A program made the translations under genes and the position numbers. From contig NZ_AUEK01000009.1 in the NCBI RefSeq assembly GCF_000425945.1, forward strand, positions 124,001 to 188,000: a stretch of 64,000 nucleotides of DNA, given 5' to 3'. Under the pieces are notes generated by a model. That model was not told the DNA's origin, did no database searches, and saw only the letters and a program-made list of their open reading frames with translations. Source of the DNA: Candidatus Solirubrobacter pratensis. Its GTDB lineage: Bacteria > Actinomycetota > Thermoleophilia > Solirubrobacterales > Solirubrobacteraceae. Numbering within the stretch: position 1 is the first letter of the stretch; every line of letters begins with the position of its first letter. Positions 35,287 through 44,544 of the stretch are shown here, piece by piece.

Positions 35287-37866
35287 ATGCTCGCGGTACC
35301 ACTGCGGCGCGTCATGGCCACGTTGCTCGTGCTCGCCGCCACGCCGGCGGTCGGCACGGCGCGGGCCGACGCCGCGCCCATTCCGCCGCCGAAGCAGTTC
35401 TTCGGCTTCCAACCCGGGACCAGCGGCAAGCTCGTGCGGTTCTCGAGGATGGAGGACTACTTCAAGCTGCTCGCCGACCGCTCGCCGCGCGTCACCTACG
35501 AGTCGCTGGGCAAGACCACGCTGGGGCACGACTACCCGCTGATGCAGATCAGCTCGCCGGCGAACCTGCAGCGGGTCGACGAGATCCTCGCCGAGAACAA
35601 CCGGCTCGCGAACCCGCGCGGGCTGAGCGAGGAAGAGGCACGGGACCTCGCGGCCAAGCACATCCCGGTCTACTACCTCGAGGCGGGGATGCACTCGACC
35701 GAGGTCGGGCCGGTGCAGGTGATCCCGGACATCGTCTACCGGCTGGCGACGGAGAGCTCGCCTGAGATCAAGAAGATCCTCGACAAGCTGCTGATCGTCG
35801 TCGTGCCCGCGGCCAACCCGGACGGGTCGCACCTGGTCACCGACTACTTCAACGAGACCGAGGGCACGAGCTACACCCGCACCTATCCGGACCTGTACCA
35901 CCCGTACACCGGTCACGACGACAACCGCGACTGGCTCCTGTTCACGCAGAAGGAGTCCAAGCTGCGGATCGGCGTCTTCAAGAAGTACCGGCCGGTCGTC
36001 GAGCACATCCTCCACCAGGCGGGCTCGAGCAACCCGCGGATGTGGGTCCCGCCGTGGGACGACGGCATCAGCGACGCGCGCGACGCGCTGCAGATGCAGG
36101 CCTCCAACGAGCTCGGCATGGACATCGTCCGCGGCCTCTACTCCGAGGACAAGAAGGGCGTGTCCTACGGCAACGGCTACGGCATCTGGGGCACGGCCGA
36201 CATCGCCAGCTTCGAGACGTTCATGGGCTCGGCGCTGGTCCTGTTCGAGACGGCGAGCCTGCGCGACCTCGCGTATCCGTTCTCCAGCTCGAACGGGAAG
36301 CCGCTCGGCAATTCTGTGCGCAGCATGCGCAACCTGCTGCCCTACGACAAGTCGACCTGGACGCTGGAGCAGATGGTCGACTACCTCGAGACCGGCGTCT
36401 TCCTCGGCCTGGACTCGGTGGCGAAGGAGCCCGAGCGCTGGTCGCTCGACGAGCTCTACAAGGTGCCGCGCAACGCGATCGACTCGACCACCGGCCCGTG
36501 GGCCTACGTGCTGCCGGCCGGCCAGCGCGACGAGTTCGCCGTGTACGACCTGCTGAAGGTGATGGACCAGAGCCTGGTCGAGATCGACCGCGCGACGGCG
36601 CCGTTCACGGCCGGCGGGAAGGCCTATCCGGCGGGCTCCTACGTGCTCAAGACGCGCCAGCCGATGGGCGCCTGGGTCAACCAGCTACTGGGCAACCGGC
36701 CGTATCCGGACGCCCGCAACTGCCCGAGCTGCCCGCTGCTGATGCCCTACAGCGAGGCGACCGACAACCTCCCGATCATGTTCGGCGTCACCGCCGACCC
36801 GATCGCGTCGTCGTTCTCCGCGAGCCTCGAGCGCGTGCGGACGCTCGCGCCCGACGCCGTGCTGATGCCGCAGCCGCCGGCCGCGCACGGCGCCTATCTG
36901 GTCGAGCCCGCCTCTGAGGGCGTCTCGCAGTTCCTCGCGAACCTCCAGAAGCAGGACGTGCCGACGTTCCGCGCGGCGGCCGGGTTCTCCTCGAACGGGC
37001 ACGCGTTCGCCCCCGGCACGCTGGTCGTGCCGCCGTCGGCGCGCGCCCGGGCGGTGCTGGAGGACACGTCGAAGGCGACCGGCCTGGCGGTCTACGCGAC
37101 CGACACGGCGCCGCAGGTGGCGGAGTTCCAGCTCAAGCCGGGCACGCGCGTCGGCCTCATCCGCGGCATCAACAACCAGGCCGGCGGCTGGCTGATGTGG
37201 CAGCTCGACCAGCACGGCGTCGACTACAAGGTGGTCAGCGCCGACGACTACCCGCGCCTGAGCGCGCTCTACGACACCATCCTCATGCCCGACGGCATCT
37301 CGCAGTCGCGGATCGTCAACGGGGTGGATCCGAGCACGGTGCCCGAGCGCTTCCGGTGGGCGCGCGGCGTCGGGCAGGAGGGCTGGGACCAGCTCAAGCA
37401 GTTCGTGCTCGACGGCGGCACCATGGTCGCCATCGGCAGCTCCGGCGACACCGCCAAGGCGCTGCTGGACCTGCCGGCCGATCACGTGATGCTGCCGTCG
37501 CCGTTTCGCATCCCCGGCTCGCTGATGCGCGTCGCGACGTCGGCCGGTGTGCCCGAGCTGTGGGGCATGCCCGCGCAGTGGGCGACCTGGTCGGAGGGCG
37601 ATACGGGCTGGCGGGTGACCGACGCCTCCAAGGCGAAGGTCGGCACGTCCTACCCGAACGACGCGCAGCCGCTGCTGGCCTCCGGCTATGCCGAGGGCGA
37701 CGCGGGCCTGCGCGGGCTCGCCGACATCGTCACGTTCGACGTCGGCCAGGGCCACGTGATGATCTCGGCCACGGACCTCAACTTCCGCACGTGGCCGCGG
37801 GCGGCATGGACCGTGATCGCCAACGCCATCTACCAGGGCCCCTCGACCGAGGTGCCCGCCGCGTAG
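35287..37866 (+). CDS. Secreted M14-family zinc carboxypeptidase
   Basis: An 859-residue exported protein. The signal peptide (about 1-29) ends ARADA. The M14 domain lies at about 45-330: GMHSTEVG gives the HxxE zinc pair, VPAANPDGSH and GHDDNRDW are substrate-site segments with the Asn-Arg pair, and the third zinc His lies in HILHQAGSSNPRMW. The second half (about 480-855) lacks a clear catalytic motif; part of it (GTRVGLIRGINNQAGGWLMW, TILMPDGISQ, FVLDGGTMVAIG) resembles a glutamine-amidotransferase-like fold seen in other large M14 proteins. It should trim extracellular peptides. GGGGGGA precedes the ATG. Confidence 0.87.
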   Translation: MLAVPLRRVMATLLVLAATPAVGTARADAAPIPPPKQFFGFQPGTSGKLVRFSRMEDYFKLLADRSPRVTYESLGKTTLGHDYPLMQISSPANLQRVDEILAENNRLANPRGLSEEEARDLAAKHIPVYYLEAGMHSTEVGPVQVIPDIVYRLATESSPEIKKILDKLLIVVVPAANPDGSHLVTDYFNETEGTSYTRTYPDLYHPYTGHDDNRDWLLFTQKESKLRIGVFKKYRPVVEHILHQAGSSNPRMWVPPWDDGISDARDALQMQASNELGMDIVRGLYSEDKKGVSYGNGYGIWGTADIASFETFMGSALVLFETASLRDLAYPFSSSNGKPLGNSVRSMRNLLPYDKSTWTLEQMVDYLETGVFLGLDSVAKEPERWSLDELYKVPRNAIDSTTGPWAYVLPAGQRDEFAVYDLLKVMDQSLVEIDRATAPFTAGGKAYPAGSYVLKTRQPMGAWVNQLLGNRPYPDARNCPSCPLLMPYSEATDNLPIMFGVTADPIASSFSASLERVRTLAPDAVLMPQPPAAHGAYLVEPASEGVSQFLANLQKQDVPTFRAAAGFSSNGHAFAPGTLVVPPSARARAVLEDTSKATGLAVYATDTAPQVAEFQLKPGTRVGLIRGINNQAGGWLMWQLDQHGVDYKVVSADDYPRLSALYDTILMPDGISQSRIVNGVDPSTVPERFRWARGVGQEGWDQLKQFVLDGGTMVAIGSSGDTAKALLDLPADHVMLPSPFRIPGSLMRVATSAGVPELWGMPAQWATWSEGDTGWRVTDASKAKVGTSYPNDAQPLLASGYAEGDAGLRGLADIVTFDVGQGHVMISATDLNFRTWPRAAWTVIANAIYQGPSTEVPAA

Positions 37867-37927
37867 CCCCGGGCACCGGGCGCGGCGCCTTCACGGCGCC
37901 GCGCCCCGTTCGTCATCCTGATGCGCG

Positions 37928-38758
37928 ATGCTGACCGACTACCACGTGCATCTGCGCCCCGACGGCGACGACACGCCGCCGGAGCGCTACTTCACAGCCG
38001 CGAACGCCGAGCGCTACCGCGAGACCGCCGAGGAGCAGGGGATCAGCGAGCTCGGCGTGTCCGAGCACATCCACCGCTTCACCGCCGCGCTCGACGTCTG
38101 GCAGCACCCGTGGTGGCGCCGCTGGGCGACCGACGACATCGACGCCTACGTCGGCTTCGTGCGCGAGGAGACCGACCTGCGGCTCGGCTTCGAGGCCGAC
38201 TTCGTGGCCGGCCGCGAGGATCGCCTGGCGAACCTGCTCGACGCGCACGACTGGGACTACGTCGTCGGCTCGGTGCACTTCCTCGGCGACTACGCGGTCG
38301 ACGTCGACGACGAGACCGACGTGTGGCGCCACGAGACATCGCCGGAGCGCGTCTGGAAGCGCTACTTCGAGACGCTCGCCGCGTCGGCGCGCAGCGGGCT
38401 CTACGACATCATCGCCCACCCCGACCTGGTCAAGATCTGGGGCGGCGCGCGCCCGCTCCCGGACGTCGACCCGCGCCGCTACTACGAGCCGGCGATCGAG
38501 GCGATGCTCGACGCCGACGTGGCGATCGAGGTGTCGACCGCCGGGCTGCGCAAGCCGGTCGGCGAGCTCTACCCCGCGCGCGCGATGCTCGAGATGGCCG
38601 TCGACGCCGGGGTACCGGTCGCGCTCTCCAGCGACGCGCACCTGCCCGAGCACGTGGGCTTCGGCTATGACCGTGCGCGCAAGCTGCTGGAGGCGTGCGG
38701 CGTGACCGAGCTCGCCGTGTTCGAGCGCCGGGTGCGGCGGCTGGAGCCGATCGGGTGA
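37928..38758 (+). CDS. PHP-domain phosphatase, histidinol-phosphatase-like
   Basis: A 276-residue PHP-family metal-dependent hydrolase. TDYHVHLRPDG provides the first metal His pair, LGVSEHIHRF the next, and YDIIAHPDLVKIWG, VAIEVSTAGLRKP and VALSSDAHLPEHVGFGYDRA the remaining ligands and the HisK-like signature. The most likely activity is dephosphorylation of histidinol phosphate, but no his genes are nearby and PHP proteins have diverse substrates. Its TGA overlaps the ispF GTG by 4 nt. Confidence 0.85.
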   Translation: MLTDYHVHLRPDGDDTPPERYFTAANAERYRETAEEQGISELGVSEHIHRFTAALDVWQHPWWRRWATDDIDAYVGFVREETDLRLGFEADFVAGREDRLANLLDAHDWDYVVGSVHFLGDYAVDVDDETDVWRHETSPERVWKRYFETLAASARSGLYDIIAHPDLVKIWGGARPLPDVDPRRYYEPAIEAMLDADVAIEVSTAGLRKPVGELYPARAMLEMAVDAGVPVALSSDAHLPEHVGFGYDRARKLLEACGVTELAVFERRVRRLEPIG

Positions 38759-39222
38759 GCGTCCGGACCGGCCTCGGCGTCGACACGCACCGGTTCGCCG
38801 AGGGCCGCACGCTGGTCCTCGGCGGCGTCGAGATCCCGCACATGCGCGGGCTGGCCGGCCATTCGGACGCCGACGTGCTGGCGCACGCGATCACCGACGC
38901 GGTGCTCGGTGCGGCGGACATGGGGGACATCGGCCAGCACTTCCCCGACACGGATCCCGCCTTCAAGAACGCCGACTCGCTCGCGCTGCTGCGTGAGGTC
39001 GTGACGCTGGTGAGCGCCGAGGGCTGGTCGATCGAGCACGTCGACGCGACGGTCGTGATGGAGCGCCCGAAGCTCGCTCCCTACCGGGCGGCGATCGCGG
39101 CGCGCCTGCGCCAAGCGGTCGGCGCCTCGGTGTCGGTGAAGGCGACCACGGGCGAGGGCATGGGCTTCGTGGGGCGCGAGGAGGGGGTTGCGGCGCTGGC
39201 CGTGGCGACCCTCGTCCGGTGA
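38755..39222 (+). CDS. ispF: 2-C-methyl-D-erythritol 2,4-cyclodiphosphate synthase
   Basis: A 155-residue enzyme, the normal length. GLGVDTHRFAEG has the zinc Asp/His pair, GLAGHSDADVLAHAITDA the third zinc His, and FPDTDPAFKNADSL a conserved loop. GEGMGFVGREEGVAALAVATL ends the protein. It releases CMP to make the cyclic diphosphate of the MEP pathway. Start GTG 38755 is supported by length and by the GTGA overlap with the PHP gene. Confidence 0.94.
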   Translation: MSVRTGLGVDTHRFAEGRTLVLGGVEIPHMRGLAGHSDADVLAHAITDAVLGAADMGDIGQHFPDTDPAFKNADSLALLREVVTLVSAEGWSIEHVDATVVMERPKLAPYRAAIAARLRQAVGASVSVKATTGEGMGFVGREEGVAALAVATLVR

Positions 39223-39476
39223 GCCGGGCTTGCGCTCGGTGGTGCCCGCCGGCGAGGTCTCGTATGTGACCGACCGCCGGGTCGGCGGCGTGCGCGTGCG
39301 CGCGACGGATTTGGCGCTGGGGCGAGGCGCGCGAGCATCTCGCCCGCTGAGCATCCCATCGGCGCTTCATCATGCACCCATAACGGTCAGCAGTAGCTGC
39401 GCAAAGCCGCTCGCGTCGCACTAACGTGCTGCCGTCGGCTCTGACGCAGGGGCGGGCGGCGGCGACTGGGAGGTCG

Positions 39477-42400
39477 ATGATGCGAGGGATCTGGAGGCCG
39501 CGGACGGCCGTGCTGGCGGTGCCGCTGCTGGCGCTGGCAGGCGCGTCGCAGGCGATGGGGAGCGCGCCGCCCCCGGCGCATCGCACGCCGGCGCACCGCG
39601 GCTTGCCCGCCATGCGTGTCACGCGCGACTCGAGGCTGCTCTCCCAGCATGTGATCGTCGTGCTGCGTGACCAGCATCCGGGCCACCCCGCGAGCGCAGC
39701 GAGCCTGCGCGCCCGCGACAGGCTCCAGGCGCGCGACCGGCGCCCGCTGAAGGCCCGGATCGCCCGGGCGGGCGGGCACGTGACGCGCGAGTTCCACGTC
39801 CTCAACGGCTTCAGCGCGACGGTCTCCGGCGCAGAGCGCGCCCGGCTCGCCGCCGACCCTGCCGTCGCGCAAGTGGTCCCCGACCAGGTCGTGTCGCTGC
39901 CGCGGCAGGACGATCCGGGGCCGGCGCCCGCCGCGCCGCCCGGCAACCCGTCGACCCCGCTGACGGGGACCTGCCCCGCGGATCCGGCCAAGCCGCTGCT
40001 CGAGCCTGAGGCCCTGCAGACGATGCATGTCGCGTACGACGACACCGCGACGCCGCAGGCGCAGTCGCTCGCCACCGGCAGCGGCGTCAAGGTCGCGTTC
40101 TTCGCGGACGGCCTCGACATCGACAACCCGGACTTCATCCGCCCGGACGGCTCGCACGTCTTCATCGACTACCGCGACTTCAGCGGCGATGGCCCGAACG
40201 CCGTCACCGGGGCCGCGGAGGCGTTCGGCGACGCGAGCTCGATCGCCGCGCAGGGCCGCCAGGTGTACGACCTGTCGAGCGTCGTCAGCCCGGCGCATCC
40301 GCTGCCGCCCGGCTGCACGATCACCGTCCGCGGCGTCGCCCCGGGCGCGTCCTTGATCGGCATGAAGGTGTTCGGCAGCGTGGGCTCGGCGTTCAGCTCG
40401 GCGATCGTGCAGGGCATGGAGTGGGCGGTCACCCACGACCACGCCGACATCATCAGCGAGTCGTTCGGCGGCTACCCGATCCCCGACACGACCGAGGACC
40501 TGATCCGGCGCTTCAACGACCAGGCCGTCGCCGCCGGCGTCACGGTGTCCCAGGGCAGCGGCGACTCCGGCGCCGAGGCGAGCCCGTCGGCTCCCTCCAC
40601 CGACCCGCTGGTGATCAACGCGGGCGCCAGCACCAACTTCCGCAACTACGCCCAGACGACCTCCTACGGGTTCCAGTTCTCCAACGGCAGCTACCTGAGC
40701 GACAACGTCTCCTCGATCGGCGGCGGCGGCTTCGGGCAGGACGCGCAGAGCGTCGACCTGGTCGCGCCGGGCGAGGCGGACTGGGCGCTGTGCAGCCCGA
40801 ACGTCGCGCTCTACACCGACTGCACCGGCTTCACGGGCTCCTCGCCGCTCCAGCAGTTCGGCGGCACGAGCCAGTCGACGCCGCTCACCGCCGGCGCCGC
40901 CGCGCTGGTGATCGAGGCCTACCGCGACGCGCACGGCGGCCGTACCCCGGCTCCCGCGCTGGTCAAGCAGATCCTCATGAGCACGGCCGACGACCTCGGC
41001 TTCCCGAGCGCCGAGCAGGGCGCCGGCGAGGTCGATGCGTTGAAGGCGGTGCAGGCGGCGCAGTCCGTCGATCACGGGTCGCCGGCGGCCCACTCGCTGC
41101 TGATCGGTCCAGGCAAGCTCCAGGTCACCGGGCCGGCGGGGAGCACGCCGGCCGACGCGACGGTCTCGGTGACGAACACGGGCGCCGCGCCGCAGACGGT
41201 GAGCGCCCATGCCCGCGCGCTGACGACCCAGGCCAGCGACGCGAAGGCCGACGTCACGCTCGGCCCCGGCAACCCCACGTTCATCGACGGCTTCGGCAAG
41301 CCGCTCCCGTACGCACGGACGACGTTCACCGTGCCCGCCGGCGCCGACCGGCTGGTCGCCTATGACGCGTGGCCCGGACCCAGCGCGCGCGTGGGCCTGA
41401 CCGTGATCGACCCGAGTGGCGCCTACGCCGCCTACACGCGCCCGCAGGGCAACGGGGATCACGGGCAGGTCGACGTCCGCCGGCCCGCGGCGGGGACCTG
41501 GACCGCGATCGCCTTCATCCGCGACGGCACGTTCTCCGGGCCGGTCCATCTCGAGTTCGCGACCCAGCGCTTCGGCGCGGTCGACGCCGTCTCGCCGGCC
41601 GGCCAGACGCTCGCGCCCGGCGAGACGGGCCGCTTCCGCGTGCACGTCTCGCTGCCCCGGACGCCCGGCGACGGCGCGCACGACCTCGTGATCGAGGACG
41701 GCTCCGGCGATCGCACCGTGGTGCCGGTCGTCATGCGCTCGCTCGTGCCGGTCGACGGCGATGGCGGCCGGTTCTCCGGCACGCTGGCCGGCGGCAACGG
41801 CCGGCCCGGCCCGGCCCAGCAGGAGACGTTCGCGTTCGACGTCCCGCCCGGGCGCCCGGAGCTGACCGCCTCGCTGACGTTCCCCGACGACGAGGGGACC
41901 GAGGTGCAGGGCTACCTGATCGACCCGCAGGGCAACGCGCTCGGCGCGGCCGACAGCGGCTACGCCGGTGCCCCGGGGCTCCAGCTCACGCACGGGTTCA
42001 CCGCCTACCGGCTGCGGCCGCGGCCCGGTCGCTGGAAGCTCGTCGTCAACGTGCTCAACCCGGTCGGGGGCAACGCGCCGTCGGCGCCGTATCACGGGAC
42101 GATCGGGTTCGACAAACCGGCGGTGAAGGCGCACGGGATCCCGCATGGCGAGGCGCTCGAGGCGGGCCGGCCGGTGACCGCCACGCTCACCGTGCGCAAC
42201 TCCGGCGCGGGGATCGAGGACGTCTTCGCCGACCCGCGGCTGCAGCGCCAGGACACGCTGCCGCTGCTGTCGCTGACGCAGGCGACCGGCGTCCCGCTGC
42301 CGATCCCCGGCGACCAGGCGCCGCCGTACTTCCTCGTGCCGACGCAGACGAGCAGCGTGCTCGCCGCGGCCGAGGCGTCGGCGCCGATCCTGCTCGAGCT

Positions 42401-42833
42401 GGGCTACGCCGTCTTCGGCGAGGGCGACCCGGACGTGCTCGGCACCAGCGCGGGCAACCGGGCCGCGGCGGCCTACGCGTCGTCCGAGGTCGCGCCCGGA
42501 CCGTGGCTGCTGGCGCCCGCGTTGCGCGGGCCCTTCGACGGGCCGGCAAGCGGCAAGGTGGACACCGGCATGCTCGTCCGCACGCGGGCGTTCGACACCG
42601 GCGTGAGCTCCTCGACGGGCGACGTCTGGCGCCAGGCCGTCGATCCCGGCGCGCCGGGCTTCACGCCGCTCACGCTCGCACCGGGGCAGAGCGGCACGAT
42701 CACGGTGACGTTCACGCCGCACGGGCGGCGGGGCTCGGTCGTCGACGGCGTGCTCTACGTCGACGACTTCAGCGCGCGGCTCTACTACGGCAACGAGCAG
42801 GTCGCGATCCCGTACCGCTACCGGATCCGCTGA
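39477..42833 (+). CDS. Secreted S8-like (subtilisin-fold) peptidase with atypical catalytic site
   Basis: A 1118-residue exported protein. GGGAGG lies 3 nt before ATG ATG at 39477-39482; the signal peptide ends near residue 28. An I9-type propeptide follows (VIVVLRDQHPG ... VLNGFSATVSGAERARLAAD). The peptidase-like domain spans about 195-525. KVAFFADGLDIDN holds the Asp and QQFGGTSQSTPLTAG the nucleophile Ser, but the GHGTHVAG segment with the catalytic His is not found (GDASSIAAQG at that place), and the oxyanion motif is GSGDSGA instead of GNSG. About 590 C-terminal residues are beta-rich repeats. It may be a divergent or inactive protease. Confidence 0.85.
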   Translation: MMRGIWRPRTAVLAVPLLALAGASQAMGSAPPPAHRTPAHRGLPAMRVTRDSRLLSQHVIVVLRDQHPGHPASAASLRARDRLQARDRRPLKARIARAGGHVTREFHVLNGFSATVSGAERARLAADPAVAQVVPDQVVSLPRQDDPGPAPAAPPGNPSTPLTGTCPADPAKPLLEPEALQTMHVAYDDTATPQAQSLATGSGVKVAFFADGLDIDNPDFIRPDGSHVFIDYRDFSGDGPNAVTGAAEAFGDASSIAAQGRQVYDLSSVVSPAHPLPPGCTITVRGVAPGASLIGMKVFGSVGSAFSSAIVQGMEWAVTHDHADIISESFGGYPIPDTTEDLIRRFNDQAVAAGVTVSQGSGDSGAEASPSAPSTDPLVINAGASTNFRNYAQTTSYGFQFSNGSYLSDNVSSIGGGGFGQDAQSVDLVAPGEADWALCSPNVALYTDCTGFTGSSPLQQFGGTSQSTPLTAGAAALVIEAYRDAHGGRTPAPALVKQILMSTADDLGFPSAEQGAGEVDALKAVQAAQSVDHGSPAAHSLLIGPGKLQVTGPAGSTPADATVSVTNTGAAPQTVSAHARALTTQASDAKADVTLGPGNPTFIDGFGKPLPYARTTFTVPAGADRLVAYDAWPGPSARVGLTVIDPSGAYAAYTRPQGNGDHGQVDVRRPAAGTWTAIAFIRDGTFSGPVHLEFATQRFGAVDAVSPAGQTLAPGETGRFRVHVSLPRTPGDGAHDLVIEDGSGDRTVVPVVMRSLVPVDGDGGRFSGTLAGGNGRPGPAQQETFAFDVPPGRPELTASLTFPDDEGTEVQGYLIDPQGNALGAADSGYAGAPGLQLTHGFTAYRLRPRPGRWKLVVNVLNPVGGNAPSAPYHGTIGFDKPAVKAHGIPHGEALEAGRPVTATLTVRNSGAGIEDVFADPRLQRQDTLPLLSLTQATGVPLPIPGDQAPPYFLVPTQTSSVLAAAEASAPILLELGYAVFGEGDPDVLGTSAGNRAAAAYASSEVAPGPWLLAPALRGPFDGPASGKVDTGMLVRTRAFDTGVSSSTGDVWRQAVDPGAPGFTPLTLAPGQSGTITVTFTPHGRRGSVVDGVLYVDDFSARLYYGNEQVAIPYRYRIR

Positions 42834-42855
42834 GGCGGGGTCTAGAGGAGCATGC

Positions 42856-43044
42856 TCAGCTGAAGCGCGATTGCAGGAGGTCCAGGCAGACGACGCAATA
42901 CGGCCACGGAGGGTTCCAGGGCCAGCCGGTGACGTCCTTGCCGCACAGTGCCGTGTCCGGGTCCTCCTCGGTCACGATGTGACAGATCTGCTCGCCCTCC
43001 GACGTCGGGCCGTTCACCCGCGTCGGCTCTGGGGCTGTCGGCAT
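42856..43044 (-). CDS. Small Cys/His protein, possible zinc ribbon
   Basis: A 62-residue protein with ICHIVTEEDPDTALCGKDV and PWPYCVVCLDLLQ; four Cys spaced as two pairs plus a nearby His could bind zinc. It starts 2 nt after the upstream gene's stop (TGAGCATG), so it is the last gene of the leftward operon. Function unknown. Confidence 0.65.
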   Translation of the reverse strand: MPTAPEPTRVNGPTSEGEQICHIVTEEDPDTALCGKDVTGWPWNPPWPYCVVCLDLLQSRFS

Positions 43045-43046
43045 GC

Positions 43047-43535
43047 TCACGTTGTAGCGCGTGCTGCCCGGCGCTTGGCCGCCGCCGCGCGGAGCTGCTC
43101 GTGCTCGACCGTGCGCTTGAGCTGGGCGAGCGTCCGGCGGGCGTGGCCGCGCACGGTGGGCGCGGCGAGGCGCTCGGCGAGCCAGGAGGAGATCCCGCCA
43201 CCGGCGACGCCGTACTGGAGCCGCAGCTCGACGCGCGTGCAGCCGCCCGCCGCAGGACGCAGGCGCCAGCGGCCGTGCTGGTCGACGCCGGTGACCGACG
43301 TCCACGCCAGGTCGCGCTCGGGCGCGAACTCGACGACCTCGATCAGCCCCCCGACCTCCGCCGAGCCGACGCGCAGCAGCATCCGATAGCGCGCGCCGAG
43401 GCCCGAGCGCAGCTCGCCCGCGACCTCCCAGCGCGTGACGCCGGCGAAGAAGTGCAGCACCCGCGACGGGTCGGAGACCTGCTCCCACACCAGCGCGGGC
43501 GGCGCGGCGACGACGACGTGCTCGCAGATCCTCAT
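43047..43535 (-). CDS. SRPBCC/polyketide cyclase-like lipid-binding protein
   Basis: A 162-residue START-like fold protein. The N-terminal MRICEHVVVAAPPALVWEQV and SDPSRVLHFFAGVTRWEV open the helix-grip fold, FAPERDLAWTSVTGVDQHGR forms the central sheet, and a long basic C-terminal helix ends it. Members bind hydrophobic ligands and sometimes have enzyme activity. It overlaps the acyltransferase stop by 4 nt (43532-43535). With SCP2-hydrolase and acyltransferase neighbours, a role in lipid handling is inferred. Confidence 0.82.
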   Translation of the reverse strand: MRICEHVVVAAPPALVWEQVSDPSRVLHFFAGVTRWEVAGELRSGLGARYRMLLRVGSAEVGGLIEVVEFAPERDLAWTSVTGVDQHGRWRLRPAAGGCTRVELRLQYGVAGGGISSWLAERLAAPTVRGHARRTLAQLKRTVEHEQLRAAAAKRRAARATT

Positions 43536-44524
43536 CCGATCACCGGGAATCGCCGCTCGGCGGCCAGCGCGTCGAGCGTCTCCTGCATCGTGCGGACGAT
43601 CCGCTCGTAGACCTCGTCGACGTCGGGGTCGGGGCCGAACTCCTCGCGCAGGTGGATCGGCGGCAGCGCCTCGACGGTGATCTTGGCCGGCAGCGGGATG
43701 TGCCCGAGCATGTCGCCGACGTTGAGCCCCCACGGCAGCGCGAGCGAGATCGGCAGCACCTTGAGCCGCAGCAGCTTGTCGAGGCCGAGCACCCGCGCCA
43801 GGTGCTCGCCGCGCGACAGGAACAGCGCGGTCTCCTGTCCGCCGATGCCGACCACCGGCACGACCGGCACGTTTTGCTGGATGGCGAGCCGGATGAAGCC
43901 CTTGCGGCCGCCGAAGTCGATGCGGTTGCCGTGCCAGCTGGGGCGGTGGACGTCGTAGTCGCCGCCTGGGTAGACGAGCACGGCGGCGCCGGACTCCAGC
44001 GCCCGGCGGGCGTTCTCCTGCGACGCCGCGACCGTCCCGTACTTGCGCAGGAAGGAGAGCCCGGGATAGGAGAGCACGAGGTTGTGCGCGAGCTGGTGGA
44101 AGGCGCGCTCGACGCCGAAGTAGGTCGAGAACGCGAGCGTGAAGACGAGCGTGTCCGGCGTGAGGTTGCCACCGGAGTGGTTGCCGACGAGCAGCACGGG
44201 CCCGTCCTCCGGCACGTTACCCAGGCCGCGGACTTCGCCGCGGTACCAGAGCGAGGAGGCGAGCCACAGCCGCGGGAGGGTCTCGCGGATGTAGTCGGGA
44301 TCGCGCTCGTCGAGGTCGGCGGCCGGGACGCGGCCGGCGATCGCGCGCGGGAGCGCGGTGAGGGCGCCGGTGAGGCGGCCGAGGCGCGAGCGTGGGGGGT
44401 CGCCGCGCGGGGCGTCGCCGGAATGCGAGGCCGCGCCGCCCGCGACCGGGGCGGGCTCGCCGCGGCGCAGCGCCCGGCGCGCGTCGCCGGCGTGGCCGTG
44501 TCCGTTCTGCGCGGTTGCGCTCAT
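43532..44524 (-). CDS. Lysophospholipid acyltransferase-family protein
   Basis: A 330-residue protein. The first 75 residues are polar and probably disordered. The acyltransferase domain spans about 85-300: LLVGNHSGGNLTPDTLVF holds the catalytic His (with the Asp further away than in the usual NHxxxxD), ESGAAVLVYPGGDYDVHRPS is the second acceptor-site block and NVPVVPVVGIGG the late block. This pattern belongs to the DGAT/hemolysin-like branch rather than to PlsC. It should acylate a glycerolipid or related acceptor at the membrane. AGGAG abuts the ATG; the hydrolase gene ends 20 bp upstream. Confidence 0.85.
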   Translation of the reverse strand: MSATAQNGHGHAGDARRALRRGEPAPVAGGAASHSGDAPRGDPPRSRLGRLTGALTALPRAIAGRVPAADLDERDPDYIRETLPRLWLASSLWYRGEVRGLGNVPEDGPVLLVGNHSGGNLTPDTLVFTLAFSTYFGVERAFHQLAHNLVLSYPGLSFLRKYGTVAASQENARRALESGAAVLVYPGGDYDVHRPSWHGNRIDFGGRKGFIRLAIQQNVPVVPVVGIGGQETALFLSRGEHLARVLGLDKLLRLKVLPISLALPWGLNVGDMLGHIPLPAKITVEALPPIHLREEFGPDPDVDEVYERIVRTMQETLDALAAERRFPVIG

Positions 44525-44544
44525 CTCCTGGTCGGCTACCCGCC

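Noticed and set aside
39387..42722. Long antisense frame opposite the S8-like peptidase gene
   Set aside because: Same explanation: mirror frame of a high-GC gene without recognisable protein sequence.
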